Assembly: GCA_023430725.1 (NCBI GenBank) | Contig: JAEYZD010000149.1 | Coordinates: forward strand, 1 to 13,087 | Source: Bacteroidota bacterium | GTDB taxonomy: Bacteria; Bacteroidota; Bacteroidia; Bacteroidales; VadinHA17 | Reading direction: 5' to 3' | DNA length: 13,087 nt | Made by a program: the position numbers and the translations under genes | Notes under the pieces: generated by a model | Told to the model about the DNA's origin: nothing | Database searches by the model: none | The model's input: only the letters and a program-made list of their open reading frames with translations | Part shown: one piece after another, positions 6,057 through 13,087 of the stretch | Layout of the letters: every line of letters begins with the position of its first letter | Numbering within the stretch: position 1 is the stretch's first letter

Positions 6057-8644
6057 ACATTTGTGATAATCAGTCCGCCTGACTGCACATCTATTTTCAC
6101 ACTCTTGTTCCTGTCTATTGTCCCGGCAATCAGTTCCCGTGACAACTCATTCACTATCTCTTTCTGAATCAATCGCTTCACAGGCCTTGCACCGAAGAGT
6201 GGATCAAATCCCCTGTCTGCAAGCCAGGCAACGGCCCTGTCGGAAATCTCACTGCGAAGCCCCTTCTCCTCAAGCATGGCAGCCACACGGCCAAACTGCA
6301 TCCTGACTATCTCACGGATCTGATCACGGGTGAGAGGACGGAACATTACTATCTCATCCACCCTGTTCACAAACTCCGGCCTGAGGGTGTTGCGGAGCAT
6401 CTGAACCAGTTTCTCGCGCAGCTGTTCAGCCCTCTCATCACTCATCACACCGTCACTTTCACCGATGCTTTCGCGGATGAGCGACGAACCAAGGTTGGAA
6501 GTCATAATAACAATAGTGTTCCTGAAGTTGACCGTCCTGCCTTTGTTGTCTGTCAGCCTGCCATCGTCAAGCACCTGCAGCAAAATGTTGAACACATCAG
6601 GGTGAGCTTTTTCGATCTCGTCGAGCAGCACAACCGAATAGGGTTTGTGCCTGATGGCCTCTGTGAGCTGTCCCCCCTCGTCATACCCGACATATCCGGG
6701 AGGCGCCCCTATCAGTCTCGAGACACTGTGTCGTTCCTGGTACTCTGTCATGTCAATGCGGGTCATCAGGTTCTCGTCATTGAACAGGTATTCGGCAAGC
6801 GCCCGTGCCAGCTCGGTCTTTCCCACACCGGTGGTACCCAGGAAGATGAATGATCCTACCGGTCTCTTTTCATCCTGCAGTCCTGCCCTGGAGCGGCGGA
6901 CAGCATCGGAGACGGCCGTAATGGCTTCTTCCTGGCCAACTACCCTCCTATGCAGCTCTTCCTCAAGCCTCAGGAGCTTCTCCTTCTCACTCTCCAGCAT
7001 CCGGGCAACGGGAATACCGGTCCACCGGGCAACTATCTCCGCAATGTCATCAGCGCGGACATCGTCACGGACCATCGAACCGGCGTCACGCTTGCCTGCT
7101 ATCTCCCTGTTCAGACGTTCCACCTCCCGTTCATTCTCCACGAGCTTGCCGTAACGGATTTCTGCCACCCTGCCGTAGTCACCGGCACGCTCCGCCCTTT
7201 CGGCCTCGAACCTCAGGTCCTCTGCCTCACGCTTTCGCCCCTGCAGCGCTTCAACAAGCTCCTTCTCAGCCCTCCATCTCGCCTTCAGATCATCGCGCCC
7301 TGACGCAAGGTCAGCAATCTCCTTCGCCAGTTCCTGCTCCTTGACCGTGTCACCGTCACGGCGCACAGCCTCACGCTCAATCTCAAGCTGCCTGATCTGC
7401 CTTTCGGCAGTATCTATCTCCTCAGGCACTGAGTTCATCTCAAGCCTCAGCCTGGCAGCAGCCTCGTCAATAAGATCAATGGCCTTATCAGGGAGAAACC
7501 TGTCAGTGATGTAACGGTATGAAAGATCAACAGCAGAGATAATTGCTTCATCCCTTATAATGACCTTATGATGTGTCTCATATTTTTCCCTCAGACCTCG
7601 CAGGATTGAGACTGCATCAGCCCTGTCAGGCTCATCGATCATGACAACCTGGAAACGGCGCTCCAGGGCCTTGTCCGTCTCGAAATACTTCTGATACTCA
7701 TTGAGTGTGGTGGCTCCTATGGCCCGAAGCTCTCCTCTGGCCAGTGCAGGCTTCAGAATATTGGCAGCATCCATCGCTCCCTCACCCTTGCCGGCTCCTA
7801 CGAGAGTATGTATCTCGTCAATAAACAGTATTACCTCACCGTCTGAGGCGATGACCTCATTGACAACTGACTTGAGCCGCTCCTCGAACTCACCCTTGTA
7901 TTTGGCCCCCGCAATAAGCGCTCCCATGTCAAGGGAGAAGATACGCTTCTGCATAAGATCCTCCGGCACGTCTCCCCTCACTATCCGGTGCGCTATACCC
8001 TCGGCAATAGCAGTCTTGCCCACTCCCGGTTCGCCAACCAGAATAGGGTTGTTCTTTGTCCTCCTGGACAGAATCTGAAGCACCCTTCTGATCTCTTCAT
8101 CACGGCCGATCACCGGATCGAGCTTTCCGGCCCTGGCTCTCTCATTCAGGTCAATGGCATACCTGTTCAAAGAGTCATAGGTCTCCTCCGAAGTCTGGCT
8201 GTTCACCTTCGCCCCCTTCCTCAGATCGGCAATAGCAGTGTTCAGTGCACCTGCACCGAGGCCGTTCTCTTTCATCAGCTTCGGGACGCTTCCCGCGGAG
8301 TCACTCAATGCCAGCAGGATATGCTCCACAGATACAAACCGGTCCTGCATCCTGGCAGCATGATCTTCCGCCCGCCTGAAAACTCCCGAGGCCTCCTGCG
8401 AGAAATACGGTTCACCGCCGCTGACACGCGGATAGCCGTCAATTATCGCGTCAAGCGCCTTTCCAAATGCTGCGGCATTGACACCGGCTTTGGACATTAT
8501 ATATGATACAATATTCTCGGCCTCTGTCATTATACCCTTCAGCAGATGACCACACTCGATGGCCTGGTGACCCTTGCCCCCGGCAATGCTCACAGCCTTC
8601 TGTACAGATTCCTGTGCCTTTATTGTAAAATTCTCAAAGTTCAT
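6053..8644 (-). CDS. clpB: ATP-dependent chaperone ClpB (disaggregase)
   Basis: ClpB is a hexameric Hsp100 that, with DnaK, extracts and refolds proteins from aggregates. The 863 residues match the family length. Domains in order are the Clp N-domain (about 1-145), AAA-1 with Walker A GEPGVGKT at 204-211, pore loop KYKGEFEERL and Walker B LFIDEIHT, the ClpB-specific coiled-coil M domain (about 400-530, rich in E, R and K), then AAA-2 with Walker A GTTGVGKT at 603-610, pore loop GYVGYDEGG and Walker B LLDEIEKAHP, and the C-terminal small domain. The coiled-coil M domain and the absence of an obvious ClpP-binding IGF/IGL tripeptide distinguish it from ClpA/ClpC. The threonine at the second position of the second Walker A is, as I recall, usual in this lineage. 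It is monocistronic and divergent from the ABC gene. Heat-shock control is expected from the family, but I could not identify a convincing promoter. Confidence 0.98.
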   Translation of the reverse strand: MNFENFTIKAQESVQKAVSIAGGKGHQAIECGHLLKGIMTEAENIVSYIMSKAGVNAAAFGKALDAIIDGYPRVSGGEPYFSQEASGVFRRAEDHAARMQDRFVSVEHILLALSDSAGSVPKLMKENGLGAGALNTAIADLRKGAKVNSQTSEETYDSLNRYAIDLNERARAGKLDPVIGRDEEIRRVLQILSRRTKNNPILVGEPGVGKTAIAEGIAHRIVRGDVPEDLMQKRIFSLDMGALIAGAKYKGEFEERLKSVVNEVIASDGEVILFIDEIHTLVGAGKGEGAMDAANILKPALARGELRAIGATTLNEYQKYFETDKALERRFQVVMIDEPDRADAVSILRGLREKYETHHKVIIRDEAIISAVDLSYRYITDRFLPDKAIDLIDEAAARLRLEMNSVPEEIDTAERQIRQLEIEREAVRRDGDTVKEQELAKEIADLASGRDDLKARWRAEKELVEALQGRKREAEDLRFEAERAERAGDYGRVAEIRYGKLVENEREVERLNREIAGKRDAGSMVRDDVRADDIAEIVARWTGIPVARMLESEKEKLLRLEEELHRRVVGQEEAITAVSDAVRRSRAGLQDEKRPVGSFIFLGTTGVGKTELARALAEYLFNDENLMTRIDMTEYQERHSVSRLIGAPPGYVGYDEGGQLTEAIRHKPYSVVLLDEIEKAHPDVFNILLQVLDDGRLTDNKGRTVNFRNTIVIMTSNLGSSLIRESIGESDGVMSDERAEQLREKLVQMLRNTLRPEFVNRVDEIVMFRPLTRDQIREIVRMQFGRVAAMLEEKGLRSEISDRAVAWLADRGFDPLFGARPVKRLIQKEIVNELSRELIAGTIDRNKSVKIDVQSGGLIITNV

Positions 8645-8798
8645 TTTTCCGACCTTTTACCGGTACTGTTCAATTTTTTTGCCATGGCCTTCCGGCGGCC
8701 TGATTCATGCCATATTGACAGACTGCGGATAATATAGGTGAACCGATGCCGTTATATATCTCTCAGGACCTGCAGCAAGGTTCCTGTACCTCTCCGGG
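8645..8798. other. Divergent intergenic region between clpB and the ABC gene
   Basis: These 154 bases must hold the promoter(s) of clpB and of the ABC transporter gene. No exact TAnnTTTG element is present on either strand. On the plus strand TTTTTTTG (8674-8681) is a one-mismatch match; on the minus strand TATATTAT (around 8730) is a weak AT-rich candidate. The lack of a good primary-sigma element is compatible with an alternative sigma factor for clpB, but nothing here proves it. Confidence 0.4.
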
Positions 8799-11700
8799 AT
8801 GAACGAAAAAATACTCAATACTCTGATGCATCTGTTTGCCATCATTGCCCCTGCACAGGGCAATGAAAACGACAGACGGCAGGTAGTTGAGGCCTTTCTC
8901 AGGCCACAGCTCAACCAGGAGGGGGTAAAGGCATACCTGAAAATTTTTGAAGCATACTACGCTGAAGCCCAGGAGAGGCTCAGAAAGGGTAAGGAGGCAC
9001 GGAGAAATTCATCCATCTCGGTAAGAATCATCAAGATCTGCTTTGACATCGGGATGCAGCTCACACTCAACCAGAAGATAGTTGTGCTTGTGCAGCTTCT
9101 CGAATACTGCCGCTCGGACAATACCGGTGTGAGCAGCACAGAGCTTGAGTTCATCATCACAGCAGCCGAAGGGTTCAACATCATTCCTGAGGATTACCAG
9201 CTTATCCAGCAGTTCGTACTCTCCTCGCGCGAGGAGGTGCCCGAGTCGCCGCAGGTGCTGATAATCGACAGTGACCGCGCTTCGAAATATGAAAAGACAA
9301 GGCATATAGTAAACGATGCTTTCAGAGGCCAGGTCAGGGTACTCAACCTGCCGCAGGCTGACATGCTGTTCGTGAGGTCCTTCGGTACCGGAGAACTGCT
9401 GCTCAGCGGTCAGCTCAGGCATGAAGACCGGGTCTACCTCTTCGAGCGGGGTGCCTCCCTCAAGTTCATGAGCAGCAAACCCATATACTACTCAGAGGTA
9501 ATAAGGCAGTTCCTTGATGAGAGCGCCCTAGCATCAAGGGTTGTTTACGAGGTGAATAACATAGAGTACAAGTTCAAGGGAGGGCAGGTAGGACTTCACC
9601 GGATGAGCTTTGCGGAAGAGTCAGGCAGGCTCGTCGGCATCATGGGAGCCTCGGGAGCCGGTAAATCCACCCTGCTGAGCGTCCTGAACGGCATCAACAA
9701 GCCCGATACCGGAGAGGTGCTTATAAACGGAGTGAACATCCATACAGATGCAGACAAGATCAAGGGCCTTATCGGCTATGTCTCACAGGATGACCTCCTC
9801 ATAGAAGAACTGACTGTCTTTGAAAACCTCTTCTACAATGCCAAACTCTGCTTCGGCAACCTTGACGATGAAACAATCACCGGGAAAGTTGACGAGGTGC
9901 TTCACAGTCTCGGACTGCATGAGATAAAGGACATGAAGGTGGGCTCCCCACTCAATAAGAAGATCTCCGGCGGACAGCGCAAAAGACTGAACATCTCGCT
10001 TGAACTGATAAGGGAACCTGCAATACTCTTCCTCGACGAACCCACATCGGGACTTTCGTCACTCGATTCGGAGAACATCCTTGACCTGCTTAACGACCTT
10101 AAACTAAAAGGGAAACTGATATTCGTCGTCATCCATCAGCCCTCATCGGATATTTTCAAGATGTTTGACAGGCTGATCTTCCTTGACACCGGCGGGTATA
10201 TGATCTATTACGGCATCCCTGTGGGCGCCATCGGCTACTTCAAGGACAGGATGCATCTTCCGAAATACAATGACAGTGAGTGTCCTGCCTGCGGCAACGT
10301 CAATCCTGAACAGATCTTCAGTATTGTGGAGTCGAAAGTGCTCGACGAGTTCGGCCGTCCGACAATGACACGCAAGGTCTCCCCTGTGGAGTGGAGTAAC
10401 CACTTCAGCTCGGGGAAGGAGGACCGGCCGCCCAAACCCGGATCCGGCAACGGCATCCCGGAGATTACCCTGAAGACCCCGGGCAAGATGAAACAGTTCT
10501 CGGTCTTTGTACGGCGAGACATACTTGCCAAGCTTTCTGATGCACAGTACATGGTTATCACCCTGCTGGAGGCACCGGTGCTTGCGCTCTTCCTTGCATT
10601 CATAATACGCTACTTTGACGAGAGTGTCAGCAACCCGGCATATACCCTCCTGCAGAACACAAACCTGCCTGTCTATATATTCATGTCTGTTATTGTGGCC
10701 ATCTTCATGGGGCTGACTGTCAGTGCTGAGGAGATAATCAAGGACAGAAAGATACTTAAGCGGGAGGCTTTTCTGAACCTGAGCTGGAACAGCTACCTGC
10801 TTTCGAAAATCGGGGTTCAGTTCCTTATCTCGGCTGTCCAGGCTGCCTCCTTCGTACTAATTGGCAATTCAATCTTCGGAATCAGGGGCATGTGGTTCGA
10901 ATACTGGCTGGTTCTCTTCTCGTGCTGGGCAACATCAAACATGATGGGTCTGCTCATCTCAGACAGCTTCAAGACCGTAGTCACTATCTACATCCTCATC
11001 CCGTTCCTTGTAATCCCTCAGATAATCCTGAGCGGAATTATTGTCAAGTATGACAAGCTGAACCCGAATATCTCATCCCCTGTATCAATTCCCGTCTATG
11101 GTGAGGTGATTGCTGCACGATGGGGTTACGAGGCTCTTGCCGTGGATCAGTTCATGAACAACCGCTTCGAGAAGCAATTCTACGAATATGACAAGGTGAT
11201 AAGCATCGCCAAGTTCCGGAAAGACATCTGGTACAACGAAATGAAGAGCATCCTCTCACGGCTCGAAAGCAATATCGAAAGAGAGCGCACAGGGAACTCG
11301 GACAGGAACGACATGATGCTGATCCGCAATGAAATAGAGGAGGAAAAAGAATTCACCACGGCAATTCCGTTTGATACCGGCATCCTTGATCCTGACGCAA
11401 TCACGGCAGAATCCCTGGCTGCAGCCCGGGACTATATTGAAAAGGTCAGGAGGTATTATATTGAGGTGTCACGCGATGCCGTGGATGCACGTGATCAGAA
11501 GATCATCGCCTTCGAACGCGCAGACAGGGATGCCTTCATCATGATGAAGAAACAGTACACTAACGAGTCCCTTGAGGAGTTCGTGAAGAATGACAACGAG
11601 AAAGACAAGATCAAGCGCTACCGCGACAGGCTCTACCAGAATTATGATCAGATATTCTATGACCCGGCTCATCCGCTTGTAAAAGCGCACTTCTATGCAC

Positions 11701-11882
11701 CCCGCAAACAGGTCTTCGGAATCTACGCAGGGACCCTTGCAGTCAATACGGGCATCATATGGCTTATGACCATTTCGCTTTACATATTACTCTATTTCAG
11801 GGTTCTGCACAAGGTACTGGAGTCATCGGAAAAGTTCAGGAGGGTAATGAAGGACAGGCGTGAAAGACGCGGAAAGAGATAA
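8799..11882 (+). CDS. ABCG-like ABC transporter with TerB-like N-terminal domain and large extracytoplasmic loop
   Basis: This 1027-residue protein fuses several parts. Residues 1-145 form a helical TerB-like domain (LMHLFAIIAPAQG with helix-rich repeats). Residues 150-245 are a beta-rich region I cannot assign. An ABC domain spans about 250-490: Walker A GASGAGKST 283-291, signature SGGQRKR from S390, Walker B LFLDEPTSG with D413/E414, and switch-histidine segment VVIHQPSSD. A cytoplasmic linker has CPACGN (C495, C498). Six predicted membrane helices follow (about 586-606, 625-642, 668-695, 701-721, 727-750, 972-1003), the ABC2/ABCG layout. Between helices 5 and 6 lies a ~220-residue charged, probably coiled-coil region predicted outside the cytoplasmic membrane. 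The half-transporter likely dimerises. The substrate is unknown. The ATG at 8799 is the only ATG after an in-frame TGA at 8739; its Shine-Dalgarno is poor. Confidence 0.9.
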   Translation: MNEKILNTLMHLFAIIAPAQGNENDRRQVVEAFLRPQLNQEGVKAYLKIFEAYYAEAQERLRKGKEARRNSSISVRIIKICFDIGMQLTLNQKIVVLVQLLEYCRSDNTGVSSTELEFIITAAEGFNIIPEDYQLIQQFVLSSREEVPESPQVLIIDSDRASKYEKTRHIVNDAFRGQVRVLNLPQADMLFVRSFGTGELLLSGQLRHEDRVYLFERGASLKFMSSKPIYYSEVIRQFLDESALASRVVYEVNNIEYKFKGGQVGLHRMSFAEESGRLVGIMGASGAGKSTLLSVLNGINKPDTGEVLINGVNIHTDADKIKGLIGYVSQDDLLIEELTVFENLFYNAKLCFGNLDDETITGKVDEVLHSLGLHEIKDMKVGSPLNKKISGGQRKRLNISLELIREPAILFLDEPTSGLSSLDSENILDLLNDLKLKGKLIFVVIHQPSSDIFKMFDRLIFLDTGGYMIYYGIPVGAIGYFKDRMHLPKYNDSECPACGNVNPEQIFSIVESKVLDEFGRPTMTRKVSPVEWSNHFSSGKEDRPPKPGSGNGIPEITLKTPGKMKQFSVFVRRDILAKLSDAQYMVITLLEAPVLALFLAFIIRYFDESVSNPAYTLLQNTNLPVYIFMSVIVAIFMGLTVSAEEIIKDRKILKREAFLNLSWNSYLLSKIGVQFLISAVQAASFVLIGNSIFGIRGMWFEYWLVLFSCWATSNMMGLLISDSFKTVVTIYILIPFLVIPQIILSGIIVKYDKLNPNISSPVSIPVYGEVIAARWGYEALAVDQFMNNRFEKQFYEYDKVISIAKFRKDIWYNEMKSILSRLESNIERERTGNSDRNDMMLIRNEIEEEKEFTTAIPFDTGILDPDAITAESLAAARDYIEKVRRYYIEVSRDAVDARDQKIIAFERADRDAFIMMKKQYTNESLEEFVKNDNEKDKIKRYRDRLYQNYDQIFYDPAHPLVKAHFYAPRKQVFGIYAGTLAVNTGIIWLMTISLYILLYFRVLHKVLESSEKFRRVMKDRRERRGKR

Positions 11883-11916
11883 CTGAGCCTGACGACACCA
11901 GCTGAAAAAAGCAAAA

Positions 11917-11954
11917 AAGTGGGGGTATAAGCCTGATGGCATATACCCCCACTT
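11917..11954. terminator. Bidirectional intrinsic terminator between the ABC gene and siaC
   Basis: A perfect 13-bp stem (11917-11929 AAGTGGGGGTATA pairing with 11942-11954) is capped by an inner GCC/GGC stem with a TGAT tetraloop after one A-A mismatch. On the minus strand it is followed by two runs of six T (complement of 11901-11918), a strong terminator for siaBC. On the plus strand it is followed by the T-rich TTAATATTTTAA, for the ABC transcript. It sits exactly between the two convergent gene ends. Confidence 0.9.
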
Positions 11955-11991
11955 AATATTTTAACCGATCTGTAACCCTTGTTTCAGGGCA

Positions 11992-12372
11992 TTACTCAAC
12001 GATCTCTATCATCTTGAAAGGCACCTTGATGATGGAGTCATAGTCCTCACCGGCCTCCAGCATGTCCTCATCATCCTCCTCGTAGAACCAGTTTATCTCG
12101 ACGTCGTGCTTTGACCTGTGAATTGATTCAAGCCTCTTGAAGACATCAAGGATGCATTTCGAGGAACTTGTGTTAAAATACTCCAGCCTGATGTTAACGA
12201 CGGTCTTGTCAAGCGGTACCTGCATGTACTGATCAAGCCACTCATTCAGGGGCTTGTAAAACTCCACCGAGTTCTCGGGAATTGACCTGCCTTTAATCTC
12301 AAACACTCCCTCCCTTGCATCAAATTTAATGGACGGGGTTTTCGGAGTTCCTTCAATAATGATCGGTTCCAT
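11992..12372 (-). CDS. siaC: SiaC family regulatory phosphoprotein (DUF1987)
   Basis: The 126-residue protein matches the SiaC/DUF1987 family. In Pseudomonas aeruginosa, SiaC is phosphorylated by the kinase SiaB and dephosphorylated by the PP2C-type phosphatase SiaA; unphosphorylated SiaC activates the diguanylate cyclase SiaD. The core motif LEYFNTSSSK is present and its threonine falls at residue 68, the same number as the P. aeruginosa phospho-site. An acidic patch (EEDDEDMLEAGEDYD) lies near the C-terminus. It is soluble and small. It follows siaB by 30 bases in the same direction and is the last gene before the bidirectional terminator. No SiaA or SiaD homologue is in the window, and diguanylate cyclases are rare in Bacteroidota, so the effector controlled here is unknown. 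The start has no clear Shine-Dalgarno. Confidence 0.93.
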   Translation of the reverse strand: MEPIIIEGTPKTPSIKFDAREGVFEIKGRSIPENSVEFYKPLNEWLDQYMQVPLDKTVVNIRLEYFNTSSSKCILDVFKRLESIHRSKHDVEINWFYEEDDEDMLEAGEDYDSIIKVPFKMIEIVE

Positions 12373-12402
12373 AGCTGTCTGTTATCTGTTTATGTTAGTC
12401 TT

Positions 12403-12957
12403 CTATAATGGTGCCACCACGGCAGTAAGCCTGAAAGCAGTGTTCAGGTTATCATATTTCTTAAACCTGAAATCGATCCGGTGGCCCGTTTTCCTGGCGA
12501 TGTCAAGCAACCCCAGCCCGCCAAGCCCCTTTGCCGTTATCTCCTGGTGATTAAGGATATCCTTGTAGAGCTCCTTGATCTCCTCCGGAGTGGAACGGTT
12601 GATCCTTGTCAGCTTCTCCTCAAGCTCTTTAACTCTCACACCGGACACAAAATTGCATGTTGTCACCCGGTAACCCCTGCCTATCTTCTCCATCACCACC
12701 AGCCCGAACCTGTCAGGTCTTGCCGCATGGTATCCCCTGGGAACCCTGTCAGAATGATGATATAGGTTCTGAAGGCTCTCCACGAGCACATTGTAAACCT
12801 TTTTCCTCAGCCTCGGGGCTTCGCGCGTTGCAAGCAACTTTCTTTCCACAAGGTCCAGGGCTCTTGTAATCGTATCCGATTCAACATTTCCCTTGTAATA
12901 AAGGATAGCACCCCTGATGTCCAGGTCGCTTACAAGGTTTTCAAGGTCAAAGCTCAT
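12403..12957 (-). CDS. siaB: SiaB family protein kinase (DUF6272)
   Basis: The 184-residue protein is recognised as a SiaB-type kinase, the partner that phosphorylates SiaC on threonine. It carries a GHKL/histidine-kinase-like ATP site: an N-box in VESLQNLYHHSD with E60 and N64 (metal-ATP ligands in the fold), and a G-rich segment TAKGLGGLGLLDIARKTG around residues 141-158. There is no dimerisation/histidine domain, so it is not a conventional sensor kinase; the fold is closer to anti-sigma kinases such as RsbW/SpoIIAB. It has no membrane segment. It sits directly upstream of siaC behind a well-matched promoter. A weak GAGG precedes the ATG. A SiaA-like phosphatase would be expected in the system but is not visible; the window ends 130 bases upstream. 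Confidence 0.9.
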   Translation of the reverse strand: MSFDLENLVSDLDIRGAILYYKGNVESDTITRALDLVERKLLATREAPRLRKKVYNVLVESLQNLYHHSDRVPRGYHAARPDRFGLVVMEKIGRGYRVTTCNFVSGVRVKELEEKLTRINRSTPEEIKELYKDILNHQEITAKGLGGLGLLDIARKTGHRIDFRFKKYDNLNTAFRLTAVVAPL

Positions 12958-12994
12958 CGGGCCTCTGTGAAAGTATATAAGCTAGAACGAGCAA

Positions 12995-13024
12995 CAAAAA
13001 TAGATTATTGTTGCGAATACCCAA
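12995..13024 (-). promoter_or_regulatory. Predicted Bacteroidota primary-sigma promoter of siaB-siaC
   Basis: The minus strand has TTG (13024-13022), a 19-base spacer, then TATTTTTG (13002-12995), an exact match to TAnnTTTG with an ideal -33/-7 spacing. Transcription would begin near 12988, leaving a leader of about 30 bases before the siaB ATG. This is the best promoter in the window and implies siaB-siaC form their own two-gene unit. Confidence 0.7.
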
Positions 13025-13087
13025 CTAACCGCTCTCAATTTTACGGCCTCACACACTTTTCCTGCTCCCGCCATATAATTCGTATCC

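Noticed and set aside
6603..6610. Nothing but the second Walker A of ClpB reading GTTGVGKT instead of GPTGVGKT was considered as a defective ATPase (residue numbers 603-610)
   Set aside because: Lysine and threonine of the P-loop are intact, and this proline-to-threonine form is, as I recall, usual in Bacteroidota ClpB. It is not a sign of inactivation.
6118..8506. Plus-strand open frames opposite clpB (up to 172 residues)
   Set aside because: They are antisense to a fully conserved ClpB, with Ser/Pro-rich low-information translations, and are not credible genes.
11469..11690. Minus-strand frames opposite the ABC transporter gene
   Set aside because: They are shadow frames of the long plus-strand gene; no motif or start signal supports them.
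1..13087. CRISPR arrays, insertion sequences, tRNA or rRNA genes, long direct repeats
   Set aside because: I looked for repeated units, transposase-like frames and cloverleaf sequences and saw none; this was by eye, so a short or degenerate element could be missed.

Overview
The window looks like chromosomal DNA from a Bacteroidota bacterium, probably of the Bacteroidales/Marinilabiliales type. Three things point that way. SerA has the Bacteroidota-style ending in which TPKKMGAQT replaces the usual catalytic TPH motif. Three intergenic regions carry the TAnnTTTG -7 promoter element used by the primary sigma factor of this phylum. Most starts have weak or no Shine-Dalgarno sequence. The DNA is compact: no gap between genes exceeds about 160 bases, and I see no rRNA, tRNA, CRISPR array or mobile element.

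Left part (1-5194, minus strand): a likely operon reading gcvT -> comB -> serC -> serA -> DUF1015. It combines the glycine-cleavage aminomethyltransferase, a phosphosulfolactate-phosphatase homologue, two serine-biosynthesis enzymes and a DUF1015 protein cut by the window edge. DUF1015 has a DGHHR motif resembling the ParB/sulfiredoxin-like free-serine kinases. No phosphoserine phosphatase (serB) is present here, so the two unassigned phosphate-handling proteins, ComB and DUF1015, are the interesting part of this cluster.

Middle (5195-8644): a divergent promoter region separates gcvT from a two-gene plus-strand unit encoding a small Hpt phosphotransfer protein and a STAS-domain protein. The STAS gene runs into clpB (minus strand), and their stop codons overlap.

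Right part (8799-13087): a large ABCG-like transporter with a TerB-like N-terminal domain and a very long extracytoplasmic loop between its last two membrane segments. It converges, across a strong bidirectional hairpin terminator, on a two-gene unit siaB -> siaC. SiaB is a kinase with a GHKL-type ATP site; SiaC is its phosphoprotein target with the phospho-acceptor at Thr68. A well-matched TTG-N19-TAnnTTTG promoter precedes siaB.

The window therefore holds a serine/one-carbon operon, a disaggregase, and two small phospho-signalling units (Hpt-STAS and SiaB-SiaC) flanking clpB and an unusual ABC transporter. Whether the two signalling units and the transporter work together is inference from proximity only.
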